Positions 8,692-18,587 are shown, counted from the first letter of the stretch. The stretch: 64,000 nt of DNA from Kiloniella litopenaei (GCF_000982415.1 NZ_LANI01000001.1:62001-126000); one strand, 5' to 3'. Numbers and translations: made by a program. Notes: generated by a model from the sequence alone, not told the origin.

Positions 8692-10578
8692 ATGACGACA
8701 CGCCTTGAAAAAAATTCTGCACTCGCCCCAGAAACAAACACACAGACAAACGCTGTTTCACCAGAGCTTGATGCAAGTTTAAATCACCTGATCAAGCCAG
8801 ATACCTTGACCCCAGATACCCTTACCAGCGACATGATGCCTTCCGGGGCTTCTGTTAGCGCGGATGATACCCTGGTGGAATTCGCCAGTGCTTTGGGTAA
8901 TCCCGAATACTTTGCCGAGATCATTGCCGCGCTTTCTGAAGAAGAGAAAGAAGAGCTTGCCCGGATATTGGATCAGGCCCCCATCGAGACGGCAGCGGGG
9001 GATGCCGTAGCACTCGTTGGGGGCGGGGGCAGTCAATACAGCGATGATTTGGGAAACGCAATCGACCTGTTGGAACGACAGGGCGTGATTGATCCAACAG
9101 AACTCGCATTTGGATTAATAGCAAATCAACCAGACACTACGGATCGTGGCAATACAAGTAATTTGAGCACCCCACCTGCTCCTTTTTTAAGCCTGTCCCT
9201 TGATCTATTGCCCTACTCGGTTCGGGATCAGGGAACTTTTGGTAATCAGCCAATCACACTCCGGGGTGGTGACGGGAACGATGTTCTTGTTGATAGCGGT
9301 GTTATTGTTGGTGACGGTGCGAACAATGTGTATCAAATCAGCTTTGCACACAACCTGTCGCCAACAGACACCATTCTGTTACAGGGTTTCCCCGCGGGAA
9401 CAGTTCTAAATCAGGGCACAATGGTTCCCGGTAGCAACGGAACCGCATGGGAAGTGACGGCGCCCTTCTCGTCCATTATCTTCTCTGCCGATAATTCCTG
9501 GGCAGCAGGTTACTATAATATTCAGGCAACCAGCGGCGGATTGTCATCATCCGTCACAATCACGCACCAAACCTCTACGTCTTTTGGGGATGATCAAATC
9601 ACCGGACTTGCCACCGACGACACGATCTTTGGCGATGGTGCTTTCCTGAATAATGTTGTGACAGGTGATGATGTGATCAACGGCGGCGGTGGAAACGACC
9701 GCCTGCATGGTGACAGTAATTATTTGACAAGCTCCGTAGGAGGTGACGATACGGTTTCAGGCGGTAGTGGAGACGATATCATCTTTGGTGACGCCAGTGT
9801 TATCAACAATTCAGTCTGTGGCAATGACACCGTTTACGGCGGTGACGGGAACGATACCATCTATGGTGATGGCAGTTCGCTGAATGATTCAAGCGGTGGC
9901 GATGACACGCTTCACGGCGGGAATGGTAATGATCTTATCATTGGTGACAGTAATAGCCTGAATACTTATTCGAGCACCTTATCCCTGTCCGGCGGGAACG
10001 ATACCATCTATGGCGGCGCCGGCAATGATACAATTATGGGAGACGCAAGTTTTCAATCGGGCTATATTTCAGGCTTCGGGTTTAACTTTGCCCAAGGAGG
10101 CGACGACATTATCGACGGTGGTGATGGCGACGATATTATCTATGGTGACAGCCATACCTATGCAATGAGCAGCGGTTACGGTGTCGGTGGCGACGATGTC
10201 ATTACGGGAGGGCGCGGAAACGACACCATGTACGGTCTTGATGGCAATGACCGCTTTGTATTTCGTCAGGCAGATATTGCCACCAATGGTCCAGTAGAGA
10301 CAGATACCATCAAGGACTTTAAGTTTGATGATGTTCTTGACCTTGGTGATTTGTTGAACACCGCAGAAACCGCATCGAACCTGGACCAGTATCTGGATTT
10401 CATTCAGGGAACAAACGGTGTTAGCATTCACATCGACAGCAACCTGGATGGAACCATAGATCACACCATTGTTCTTGAAAACCATTCACTCTCGACCCTT
10501 GGTGGATCAGCTGGGACGTCTGATAATGATATTCTGACCAATATGCTGAACCAGAATAGTCTTGATACTTTGGCCTAG
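8692..10578 (+). CDS. RTX calcium-binding protein, type I secreted
   Basis: 628 aa from the ATG at 8692, preceded by GGGAAAA; a TTG frame extends to 8653. Numbering below is from 8653. Residues about 1-170 are acidic and low in structure, with the motif AIDLLERQGVIDPTEL (136-151), and lack a Sec signal. Residues about 311-530 carry many GGxGxDxI nonapeptides arranged in larger units. Next comes a type I secretion target segment (DGNDRFVF...DTIKDFKFDDVLDLGDLL, about 530-568) and a C-terminal tail. Such proteins leave through a TolC-type exporter and fold outside on calcium. No exporter genes are in the window. Confidence 0.85.
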   Translation: MTTRLEKNSALAPETNTQTNAVSPELDASLNHLIKPDTLTPDTLTSDMMPSGASVSADDTLVEFASALGNPEYFAEIIAALSEEEKEELARILDQAPIETAAGDAVALVGGGGSQYSDDLGNAIDLLERQGVIDPTELAFGLIANQPDTTDRGNTSNLSTPPAPFLSLSLDLLPYSVRDQGTFGNQPITLRGGDGNDVLVDSGVIVGDGANNVYQISFAHNLSPTDTILLQGFPAGTVLNQGTMVPGSNGTAWEVTAPFSSIIFSADNSWAAGYYNIQATSGGLSSSVTITHQTSTSFGDDQITGLATDDTIFGDGAFLNNVVTGDDVINGGGGNDRLHGDSNYLTSSVGGDDTVSGGSGDDIIFGDASVINNSVCGNDTVYGGDGNDTIYGDGSSLNDSSGGDDTLHGGNGNDLIIGDSNSLNTYSSTLSLSGGNDTIYGGAGNDTIMGDASFQSGYISGFGFNFAQGGDDIIDGGDGDDIIYGDSHTYAMSSGYGVGGDDVITGGRGNDTMYGLDGNDRFVFRQADIATNGPVETDTIKDFKFDDVLDLGDLLNTAETASNLDQYLDFIQGTNGVSIHIDSNLDGTIDHTIVLENHSLSTLGGSAGTSDNDILTNMLNQNSLDTLA

Positions 10579-10633
10579 AGAGGTATGGTGCAATTGTTAT
10601 TTTACTACCAGAAGATGTTATTCAATCTGTGTA

Positions 10634-12085
10634 ATGGCTAGCCCCATGCAGATACAATTAGACACAACAACAGTAACAGGTCCCAAGCAATTGAATTTTG
10701 AGCAAAAACTAGAAAGCTCTATGCCAAAGCTTAAACGCTATGCCAGGTATCTAACAAAAGATGACGAGCTTGCTTCGGACCTGTTTCAGGAAACCTATGG
10801 CCGCGCCCATGCCAAACAGCATCTTTATGACGATGCATATGAAATGGAACAGTGGCTGTTTCCTATTATGAAGAACCTCTGGATCAATCAGATCAAACGG
10901 CGGCAAAAGGAACTGCAGTCACAAACAGAAATCGAAAATGACAGCATCCAGAACAACATCTGTTTTGCCAAAGAGATAGAGCACCGATCCCTTTTGAACC
11001 GCGTGCAGGATGTTCTTAAAAACCTGCCGCAAAAGGATCAGGAAGTTCTGGAACAGATTGTGTCTTTTGGCCATAGCTATGAAGAAGCAGCGAAAAGCCT
11101 TTCCGTGCCAATCGGTACCGTGATGAGCCGCTTGTCACGCGCACGAAAACGCCTGAAAGAGAAACTACAGCTTGGCGAAGAGTTTATCTTTATGTTCATT
11201 CCCCCCGTGTTTTACGCACAGGAGGATACAGACAATACGGCTGATATACTTCTAAAAGATTTTAACCCGTCACAGGATCAAGACGAAACATCAAAAGATT
11301 CTGCCCCAAGTGCTGCTGTCATAACCTCAAATTCAAAACGTCAGGGATGGCAAAACAAATCTGATCTCTTGTCACTGTATTATAAAAAGCGTCAAAAGAA
11401 TAAACAACACGATCCCTATGACTATCAGCTACATGCTGCCTTTGTTATTCTGGGGGTCGAAGGTCTTTTTGAAACACTTCCAGTGGTCAGAGGTCAGGAA
11501 GATCAGGCGCTTATAAACGGCCTGTCAAGTGATCCACAACCAGAAGACACACGAACACAGCTTTCAAAAATTCAGGAAACAGACATTCGTGCCGATCAGA
11601 ATAACGATCCGTCACTTATGGAAAGCACCCAATATCTCAACCTTTTGGATGAAGAACACAATGATCCTCTGGCGTCCCTTATCATCACAGGGACAACAGA
11701 AGAAAATTTGTTGCATCTAGAAGATACCAACAGCCAAAATGGACAGTCCTATCACCAAAGTATTGGTACCATACTGGAGTTACTAAACACTCAGGGTGTG
11801 TTGGACCCGACGGAAATCTTAAGCACAGCGGCACAAGTTGACGGGACAGAAACCCGGTCCGAAGAAACCCATCTATTATCGGACGAAGCGACAACGTCCG
11901 TTATTCCCATAAGTGATATACTGGGATCAGGCTCGTCCCCTGTTTTTACAGATCCCCAGTCTGGGACAAATACCAGTAGCGATGGCTTTGTTATTGTCAC
12001 CACTTCTGGCGGAGGAAGCATTCTGGAAACAGTCTTGAACGACGACCCTACTCTAGGCGGAGGTCCAGTACTTCCCATTATATAA
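10634..12085 (+). CDS. ECF-type sigma factor with long C-terminal extension
   Basis: 483 aa from the ATG at 10634 (10646 is also possible; neither has a good ribosome site). The first 180 residues are sigma-70 region 2 (ELASDLFQETYGRAH...EQWLFPIMKNLWINQIKRRQ) and region 4 (LPQKDQEVLEQI...EEAAKSLSVPIGTVMSRLSRAR), about the length of a whole ECF sigma factor. Some 280 further residues, acidic and mostly unstructured, follow. They include ILELLNTQGVLDPTEI, which matches a motif in the RTX protein just upstream. No anti-sigma gene is adjacent. The extension may be an anchoring or self-inhibiting part; this is inference. Confidence 0.75.
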   Translation: MASPMQIQLDTTTVTGPKQLNFEQKLESSMPKLKRYARYLTKDDELASDLFQETYGRAHAKQHLYDDAYEMEQWLFPIMKNLWINQIKRRQKELQSQTEIENDSIQNNICFAKEIEHRSLLNRVQDVLKNLPQKDQEVLEQIVSFGHSYEEAAKSLSVPIGTVMSRLSRARKRLKEKLQLGEEFIFMFIPPVFYAQEDTDNTADILLKDFNPSQDQDETSKDSAPSAAVITSNSKRQGWQNKSDLLSLYYKKRQKNKQHDPYDYQLHAAFVILGVEGLFETLPVVRGQEDQALINGLSSDPQPEDTRTQLSKIQETDIRADQNNDPSLMESTQYLNLLDEEHNDPLASLIITGTTEENLLHLEDTNSQNGQSYHQSIGTILELLNTQGVLDPTEILSTAAQVDGTETRSEETHLLSDEATTSVIPISDILGSGSSPVFTDPQSGTNTSSDGFVIVTTSGGGSILETVLNDDPTLGGGPVLPII

Positions 12086-12216
12086 CCAATTTTCATAAAC
12101 AGCCTCTCAAGTACCGTTTAAGAAAACCCCTTAAACACAAGATCCCCGATCTTTGTGAACGGGATAACTCTGTTCAAAATCCAAAGATCAAACAATAAAC
12201 CCTCACTTTTTTAGTT

Positions 12217-12687
12217 ATGGATAACAAAATGAAAACAGTAACTTATATCGCACTTGGCGCATTGATCACACTAAGCCAGCCAGCAATGGCCGACCCATCA
12301 ATCAACAACATGCAAGGTTGTCAGGCCCTGATCGATTTTATCGACGCCAAGCTAGGGCAAACATCGTATGATTCATCTGATGTTGCCAAGGTTCAAAATG
12401 GTCTAGGTGCCTATAACAGCTATATACAAAACGAGATTATTACCCCCGGCCTGTTGAAGTTCAGCAACGGTGATCAGGGTAAAGCCGCCAAGTTACAGGA
12501 ACAGGTCGATGCTTTTAAAAGCCAGGTTGTAGCTGGGTATAACAAAAAATACCCGCAAGACCGTATCTTTATGGATCATGTCGTCGCCCTGAATAACTGT
12601 ACACAACAGGCTGTTCCAAAAGGCGCAGATCTGGAAGCCCTGAAAACATCTATGGAAACAATGGTTACATTGGCTCAATCAGGATAA
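12217..12687 (+). CDS. Periplasmic hypothetical protein
   Basis: 156 aa with a signal peptide ending at AMA-DP (about residue 26). The mature part is helical and carries two cysteines (CQALIDF, NNCTQQ) that could form a disulfide. The start may instead be the ATG at 12229, which has GGATAA before it. I do not recognise the family. It follows the extended sigma gene on the same strand by 131 bp and ends in a strong terminator, so it may close that transcription unit. Confidence 0.65.
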   Translation: MDNKMKTVTYIALGALITLSQPAMADPSINNMQGCQALIDFIDAKLGQTSYDSSDVAKVQNGLGAYNSYIQNEIITPGLLKFSNGDQGKAAKLQEQVDAFKSQVVAGYNKKYPQDRIFMDHVVALNNCTQQAVPKGADLEALKTSMETMVTLAQSG

Positions 12688-12715
12688 CCGGATAAGCATC
12701 TGGTTTTAAAATGAT

Positions 12716-12746
12716 AAAAGCAGTCGTGCAAACGGCTGCTTTTTTC
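12716..12746 (+). terminator. Rho-independent terminator
   Basis: Stem GCAGTCGT / ACGGCTGC with a GCAA loop (12720-12739), flanked by A4 and a T6 run. It lies 29 bp after the periplasmic protein gene. Confidence 0.85.
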
Positions 12747-12919
12747 GTTTCATAAATAATAAGCTAACAAACAGCACAGATAGCCTTCATATTAGTCACT
12801 TGTCAGTAATCTGTCAGCTTGCGTCGCGTATGACCTAATTCATAATACCCATAGAATTGTTCTGTATAACAAATCGACCGCCGGGTATTAATGAAAAGGT
12901 CACGACACAGGAAAGATTT

Positions 12920-14017
12920 ATGACAACGTCTGCACGTCTGGAAGGTTTGGATTTTGCCCGCTTTATCGCCTTTGTTGGCATGGTTCTGGTCAATTTCACT
13001 GTTGCCATGGGGGCGGAAGGCCAAGGATCTTTTCTGGCGACAACTTTTGTCGGTGCTTTGGAAGGGCGTGCTGCGGCAACCTTTGTTGTCCTCGCGGGTA
13101 TCGGCCTTGGTTTGACAGCAAACAAAGCCGCAAAAAATCAAGAATTTAATCACGACTTTAATGATCACCTGGTTTGGCTCACCACGAAACGGGCATTATT
13201 CCTGCTTGTTCTGGGCCTTTTGAACAGCCTGATTTTTGATGCCGATATTCTGCATTACTACGCGCTCTATTTCTTTTTTGGTGTCTTTTTTATCCGCATG
13301 AGCGCCAGGGGATTGATCAGCTCTATTATCGCCCTGCTCGTGGGTTTTGTGATTATGTTATTTACCCTGGACTACGATGTGGGGTGGGATTGGAAAACCT
13401 ACACCTATAAAAATTTCTGGACCCTGGAAGGCTTTATCTGCAACCTGTTTTTTAATGGTTGGCACCCCGTTGTTCCCTGGTTGGCCTTCTTTCTGTTCGG
13501 CATTTTTCTCAGCCGTTTGTCCCTTAACCAGATCCAGGCGCAACGACAGCTATTTATCTTTGGGCTAATCGCCCTGCTAACTGTCGAGGGACTATCCCTT
13601 ATGACCCTCGCCTTGTTAACCGGGGCAGAACAGGATTTGCTTGATATCGCAACGACAGAGCCCCTGCCGCCGATGCCCTATTATATGATTGCCGGTATGG
13701 CAAGCGCCTGTATGGTTCTTGCCTTTAGCCTATGGATCAGTTCAAAGGCCGCTGGCTTGTCCAAAACAGTCGGGTTCAGGCTTTGTAATAATATAGGCAG
13801 ACAAACACTGACCCTATATGTTGCCCATATACTTCTAGGCATGGGAACACTGGAAGCATTAGGACTTCTTGATGGACAAAATACATCTGGAACCACAGAT
13901 GATGCAGTTCTTGCCTCGGGAATTTTCATCCTCGTTACTGCCCTTTATGTTTGGGCATATACCAAGTTCTTCACACGTGGCCCGATCGAAAATCTGATGC
14001 GTATCATCGCCGGATAA
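12920..14017 (+). CDS. DUF418 / YeiB-like membrane protein
   Basis: 365 aa from the ATG at 12920, chosen because AGGAAAG lies six bases before it. About ten membrane segments. The N-terminus (LEGLDFARFIAFVGMVLVNF) and the end (FTRGPIENLMRI) match the YeiB/DUF418 pattern, distantly related to membrane acyltransferases such as HGSNAT. The reaction is unknown. It has its own upstream region after the terminator and no operon partner. Confidence 0.75.
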   Translation: MTTSARLEGLDFARFIAFVGMVLVNFTVAMGAEGQGSFLATTFVGALEGRAAATFVVLAGIGLGLTANKAAKNQEFNHDFNDHLVWLTTKRALFLLVLGLLNSLIFDADILHYYALYFFFGVFFIRMSARGLISSIIALLVGFVIMLFTLDYDVGWDWKTYTYKNFWTLEGFICNLFFNGWHPVVPWLAFFLFGIFLSRLSLNQIQAQRQLFIFGLIALLTVEGLSLMTLALLTGAEQDLLDIATTEPLPPMPYYMIAGMASACMVLAFSLWISSKAAGLSKTVGFRLCNNIGRQTLTLYVAHILLGMGTLEALGLLDGQNTSGTTDDAVLASGIFILVTALYVWAYTKFFTRGPIENLMRIIAG

Positions 14018-14052
14018 AGACGAAGGCAAGGCAAATATTTCTGGCCGATAGA

Positions 14053-14229
14053 TCACGCGACGTCCTGAAATGCATAGAAAGCGATGGTCCCCGTTACGAT
14101 CCCCCAGACACACATATTGATAAAAGATCGCAGAATACCGCCGTCCTCTTCGATACTGATCCCCAGTTTCTGTACGACAATATTTCCGGGGAAAAGAAAC
14201 GCGGCTTCAAGCCAGTGTAACACAGCCAT
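14053..14229 (-). CDS. Small two-helix membrane protein
   Basis: 58 aa from the ATG at 14229, which has a perfect AAGGAG seven bases upstream; this argues for a real gene. Two hydrophobic stretches (VLHWLEAAFLFPGNIVV and INMCVWGIVTGTIAFYAF) flank a short charged loop. It converges with the DUF418 gene. Family not recognised. Confidence 0.6.
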   Translation of the reverse strand: MAVLHWLEAAFLFPGNIVVQKLGISIEEDGGILRSFINMCVWGIVTGTIAFYAFQDVA

Positions 14230-14371
14230 AAAACACTCCTTATAAACATTCATTTAATATATATGTTTATAAATAAACCAGACAAAGTCAATTCTAAAAC
14301 CATCGTGAGACTTTAGGACGCAGCTAAATCCGGTTTATGTGCAAACCAGATGACACCAAAAAATGATGTGA

Positions 14372-15301
14372 TTAAAAAATCGAAAGATCCGTTTTGGTCG
14401 TGAACAATTCCAAGGCTTTGCCGCCGACCAATGAATTGCCATAGCGGTCGAGTTCCGGGGACCAGACAGCAACCGAAAATTCCTTTGGCAAGACCGCAAT
14501 AATACCACCGCCAACACCACTTTTGGCTGGTAAACCAACAGTATAGGCAAAAGACCCCACAGCATCATAAAGCCCACATGTCAGCAACAAAGCATTGATC
14601 CGCTTTGCATCCCGGCCTCTCATAACCTGTTCATCCGCAATGGGTGAATAACCACCGCAAACCAGCGGCATAGCCGCACGGGCAAGGTCCAAACAGGACG
14701 TCGTCAGGGCGCATTGTCTGAAATATACATCCAGAAGATCCGGGATCGGGGTGTTAATATTGCCAAAGCTACACATCAAGTTTGCCAAGGCAGCGTTTCG
14801 ATAACCGCATTCTTTTTCCGATATGGCAACCTCTTCATCCGGTCGGTTTTCTTCATTGCCCGATAACATTCTATAATAATCAACGATCCGGCGAGAAGCA
14901 TCGGCGGATCGGCCCGCGAGTATATCGGTTACAACAATAGCACCCGCATTGATAAAGGGGTTACGGGGAATGCCCTGTTCATATTCCAGCTGAACCAATG
15001 AATTGAAAGCAGTTCCCGACGGTTCGCGCCCAACACGTGACCATATATCTTCGTCACCAAGCCCAAGAACCTGCATCAAGGTAAAAAGCTTTGAAATAGA
15101 CTGGATGGAAAAATCTTCCTCTGCATCCCCCACCACAAATTCTTGCCCCGCAGCAGTACGGACAGCCATACCAAACTTGTCACCAGGTACATTCGCCAAA
15201 GCCGGAATATAATCGGCCTGTTTACCCTGTCCAAAAAAAGGTTGGATTTCTTGTCTTATCTCGGTGAGGATTTGAGGAAAATCAATAGTATCAACAGTCA
15301 T
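14372..15301 (-). CDS. glsA: Glutaminase
   Basis: 309 aa, the usual length for the serine-dependent beta-lactamase-fold glutaminases (E. coli YbaS/YneH type). It hydrolyses L-glutamine to glutamate and ammonia in the cytoplasm. The catalytic S-x-x-K is seen in SIQSISKLF (S68, K71). Further family motifs are NPFINAGAI, SFGNINTPIPDLLDVYF and the glycine-rich GLPAKSGVGGGI. It is a single gene; in other bacteria such enzymes aid acid resistance or glutamine use. Confidence 0.92.
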   Translation of the reverse strand: MTVDTIDFPQILTEIRQEIQPFFGQGKQADYIPALANVPGDKFGMAVRTAAGQEFVVGDAEEDFSIQSISKLFTLMQVLGLGDEDIWSRVGREPSGTAFNSLVQLEYEQGIPRNPFINAGAIVVTDILAGRSADASRRIVDYYRMLSGNEENRPDEEVAISEKECGYRNAALANLMCSFGNINTPIPDLLDVYFRQCALTTSCLDLARAAMPLVCGGYSPIADEQVMRGRDAKRINALLLTCGLYDAVGSFAYTVGLPAKSGVGGGIIAVLPKEFSVAVWSPELDRYGNSLVGGKALELFTTKTDLSIF

Positions 15302-15657
15302 ATAGTAGCCTGATCCCTAAACTAGAGTTACATCACACCAAGTTTAATGGTGCGAACAGAGCTGTGAACGGGCAAATCAATAAAGAAGATAGATTTCTTT
15401 GCAACCCATTTGTTTGATTTTATGATCTCATCCCAGAACAATATTCTAAAAAATACCTTATAGAGATAACAGGCCTTATTTCCCACTGCCCCGTTCTTCT
15501 TATAGGTTCTGGCCGCGTTGCCATATCACCATTTAGCCATATCAACGAGAAAGCCCCACAACCTAAAGCCCGGTAATTACGCCTGAATATAAAAAATCGG
15601 CTGTCCAATGTGGATCAGCCGATTTTTATCACCATTCCGCAAAAAGCAGGTTCGCTG
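15302..15657. other. Intergenic region between glsA and TRAP operon
   Basis: It holds the glsA promoter region at its left side and the TRAP operon terminator at its right end. A 62-codon leftward frame at 15420-15608 overlaps the terminator and has no recognisable features; I do not count it as a gene. Confidence 0.5.
15591..15627 (-). terminator. Terminator of TRAP operon
   Basis: A stem of about 11 bp, AATCGGCTG / CAGCCGATT, with A-rich and T-rich flanks on both sides (15591-15627). It lies 30 bp after the dctM stop and could work in both directions. Confidence 0.85.
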
Positions 15658-16971
15658 TTATGTTCCACCCATCAGATAATTGGGTAGCCATGTTGCAATC
15701 TCGGGGAAGACACAAAGAATAGCGATGGCCAAAACCATACAGAGCATAAAGGGAAGTGCCCCTTTGAGAATGGTGGGGAGCGATACATCCGGCACAATGC
15801 CGTTGATCACATAAAGATTAAGACCCACAGGTGGTGTAATCAGTCCGATTTCCATATTGATGGTAAAGACAACTGCAAACCAATAGGGATCAAATCCAGC
15901 CTGAATAATAATTGGCAACAGGATCGGTGCGGTCATCAAAATCACCGCAACAGGTGGCAGGAAAAACCCGGCAACCAGTAAAAACAAATTGATAATAATC
16001 AGAAGCTGCCATTTTCCGATATCCAGACTGGCGATATATTCCGCCACCGATTGCGTCACAAAAAGGGACGAAAGGGTGTAGCTGAAAAGAGCAGATGCCC
16101 CGATAATCATCAGGATCATCACAGACTCTTTCATGGAATCAGACAGGATCGCCCAAATTTTTCGCGGCTGCCACATGCCGTATATCACGACAACCAGAAC
16201 CAGACAGAAAAGTGCCCCCACACCCGCCGCTTCTGACGGTGTAGCTACCCCGCCATAGAGCACATAAAGCACCCCAACGATGATCACGAGAAAAGGAAAA
16301 ACCCGGGGCAAAACTTCAAACTTTTCTCGCCAGCTATATCCACCGATCTGATCTTTAAAGCTGTAACCATTCCGCCATGCTGTATAGAGTGACCAGCACA
16401 TAAACAGAACGGTTAGAAGCAATCCCGGTAACAGCCCGGCAAGGAACAAACGGCCAATCGATGTTTCCGTCGCAATACCATAGACAATCATCGTAATTGA
16501 CGGCGGAATAAGAATTCCAAGGGTTCCCCCGGCCGCAATAGATCCCGTGGCCAGGCCATCCGGGTATCCCCGTTTGCGCATTTCTGGAATGCCCATTTTC
16601 CCAATCGCGGCACAGGTCGCAGGTGATGACCCACTCAAGGCCGCAAAAATAGAACAGGCCCCGATATTAGAGATAATCAAGCCACCCGGTACACGATTAA
16701 GCCAACGATCAAGCGCAGCGTATAGATCTTTCCCCGCGGGGGAAGAAGCAACCGCAGCCCCCATAACAATAAACATGGGAATGGAAACCAACGCAAATTC
16801 AGCCAATCCGGAAAAGAAAGTTTCCGCCACAACATCAAGCGAGCCAAAGCCCTCGAAAGCAACCAGAAAAACAACCGCGACCAGCCCAAGACCAAAGGCA
16901 ACAGGAATGCCAGATGAGAGGACAAAAATCGTCGCAATCGCAACCAAGACACCAATATAAAGTGGATCCAT
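15658..16971 (-). CDS. dctM: TRAP transporter large permease (DctM)
   Basis: 437 aa with about 12 membrane segments and DctM signatures (SIPMFIVMGAAVASS, GGTLGILIPPSITMIVYG, LITPPVGLNLYV). It is the ion-coupled channel subunit of a secondary carrier using the DctP binding protein. It starts two bases after the DctQ stop. Context with the MatR-like regulator and malonyl-CoA synthetase suggests malonate as substrate (the matPQM arrangement). Confidence 0.93.
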   Translation of the reverse strand: MDPLYIGVLVAIATIFVLSSGIPVAFGLGLVAVVFLVAFEGFGSLDVVAETFFSGLAEFALVSIPMFIVMGAAVASSPAGKDLYAALDRWLNRVPGGLIISNIGACSIFAALSGSSPATCAAIGKMGIPEMRKRGYPDGLATGSIAAGGTLGILIPPSITMIVYGIATETSIGRLFLAGLLPGLLLTVLFMCWSLYTAWRNGYSFKDQIGGYSWREKFEVLPRVFPFLVIIVGVLYVLYGGVATPSEAAGVGALFCLVLVVVIYGMWQPRKIWAILSDSMKESVMILMIIGASALFSYTLSSLFVTQSVAEYIASLDIGKWQLLIIINLFLLVAGFFLPPVAVILMTAPILLPIIIQAGFDPYWFAVVFTINMEIGLITPPVGLNLYVINGIVPDVSLPTILKGALPFMLCMVLAIAILCVFPEIATWLPNYLMGGT

Positions 16972-16973
16972 GA

Positions 16974-17501
16974 CTATTCCCCCTCAAATGAACTATGGCT
17001 GTCCATCACAAAGGGCATTTCCCGCCCACTCAATAGGGCCAAAATATCTGCGACATATTGCAAAGACAATAAACCGATCCCAACAGGAAGGGATAGATAG
17101 GGTATCCACAAAGGAAGTTCCCAAATCGTATCTGTTACCCACCCGCCTTCCAAAGCCTCGGCAAAGAGTTCATACCCCTTCCAGGTCAACAAAACGGTAA
17201 AGATCAAACCACAGATACTGGCAACAAAGGCCAGGATTTTTCGAGCTGGCAAGCTTAAATAGTGCGGCAATAAATCGACATTCACGTGCCCCTTGATCAA
17301 CAGGACATAAGGGCTGCCGATCAGTGTGGCAGCAACCAGTGCATAGGTCACATAGTCAGTCTGCCAAACGGTAGATTCCTGTAGGAAGTAACGTAGTACC
17401 ACCATCTGACAAACAACGACAATCGCCGAAGCAATAAGAACAGAAGCAAATACGCCACATACACGAGAGAGTTGACGCACGAGATCAATAAAAAAATTCA
17501 T
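16974..17501 (-). CDS. dctQ: TRAP transporter small permease (DctQ)
   Basis: 175 aa from the ATG at 17501; a TTG frame reaches 17537, and neither start has a clear ribosome site. Four membrane segments, with the DctQ features QESTVWQTDYVTYALVA and KGHVNVDLLPHYL. It couples DctP docking to the DctM channel. It lies between dctP and dctM in the standard order. Confidence 0.88.
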   Translation of the reverse strand: MNFFIDLVRQLSRVCGVFASVLIASAIVVVCQMVVLRYFLQESTVWQTDYVTYALVAATLIGSPYVLLIKGHVNVDLLPHYLSLPARKILAFVASICGLIFTVLLTWKGYELFAEALEGGWVTDTIWELPLWIPYLSLPVGIGLLSLQYVADILALLSGREMPFVMDSHSSFEGE

Positions 17502-17579
17502 ACTGAACGGACCAAACGAAAGAGCAAATCTATGCAAGGAAGATGCCTTACAGATACCTGCAAGGCATCAATACCTGCC

Positions 17580-18587
17580 TTATTCAACGGCGAGAGCTTT
17601 GTTGATTAACTCTTCCCCGCCTTTTACTTTTTCAGCAAAGGCCTTGTACGATGTCTCCTTGGCAATTTCGAGCCAGGCAGCAGCATCTTCGTTACTCATG
17701 GTTACCACTTCGACCCCAGCGCCTTCGTATGCCTCTACCAATTTCGTATCCAACCCTTTGGCTGCATCTAGGAAGAAATCTTCAGATTTCTTACCCGCAG
17801 CCATCAAAGCATCTTGCTGCTCTTTGTTAAGCTTGTTCCAGCTTTTCTTGGACATAAGCAACGGCTCGTACATGAACCACAACGCGTTATCCCCCGGCGC
17901 GGTCAAGCACTTAACCTGTTCATAAATACGATAGGAAACAAAGCTTCCTGAACTGGTGTTGGCCGCATCAAGTACACCCGTCTGCATGGCAGAATAAATT
18001 TCTGAACTTGGCATAGAGGCAATTGAGGCCCCGGCCCCAACAAGCATCTGTTCAAATGATTTACCCGCGGCACGGGTTACCTGGCCCTTCATGGTATCCG
18101 GCCCCAAAATACATTGTTTTTTAGAGGCAAACCCGCCAGCCAACCAAGCATCTGCAAGAACCACGACACCCGCATCATCGATGATTTTTTTGATATCATC
18201 CATGAAAGGTGATTTGTTCAAACGTGTCGCATGGTCATGATTTTTGACAAGGCCCGGCATATTGGTTGCGTTAAATTCCGGGTGACGTCCCGCCGCATAA
18301 GCCAAAGGGAAAGCAGAAATATCCAGCTGTCCCTTTACCATCGCTCCCCATTGTTCTTTGGGCTTAAAGAGTGCCTTGCCCGGATAAACCTTTATATCCA
18401 GACCAACATTGGCTGCATTGACTTCACGCGCGATGATCTGAACCATTTCATCACGGACGTCCCCTTTTCCACCGGGCCATTGGTGCGAAGCTTTCAAGCT
18501 TTTTGCCATTGCTGTTTCAGCAAATAACCCACCTGTCAGCACAAAGCTGCCCAGCGCCAAGCCCAGCGCTTTTTTTGAAATTTTCAT
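17580..18587 (-). CDS. dctP: TRAP transporter periplasmic binding protein (DctP)
   Basis: 335 aa with a signal peptide (LGLALGSFVLTGGLFAETAMA) and the DctP fold, including the carboxylate-binding arginine region GQVTRAAGKSFEQML and the conserved GVLDAANTSSGS. It captures an acid in the periplasm. It is first in the operon and divergent from the GntR regulator; the shared 255-bp region has a TTGTATACAA operator. The likely substrate is malonate, from the matB/matR context. Confidence 0.9.
   Translation of the reverse strand: MKISKKALGLALGSFVLTGGLFAETAMAKSLKASHQWPGGKGDVRDEMVQIIAREVNAANVGLDIKVYPGKALFKPKEQWGAMVKGQLDISAFPLAYAAGRHPEFNATNMPGLVKNHDHATRLNKSPFMDDIKKIIDDAGVVVLADAWLAGGFASKKQCILGPDTMKGQVTRAAGKSFEQMLVGAGASIASMPSSEIYSAMQTGVLDAANTSSGSFVSYRIYEQVKCLTAPGDNALWFMYEPLLMSKKSWNKLNKEQQDALMAAGKKSEDFFLDAAKGLDTKLVEAYEGAGVEVVTMSNEDAAAWLEIAKETSYKAFAEKVKGGEELINKALAVE

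Noticed and set aside
15420-15608. 62-codon leftward frame after the TRAP operon
   Set aside because: It overlaps the terminator hairpin and has no recognisable features.
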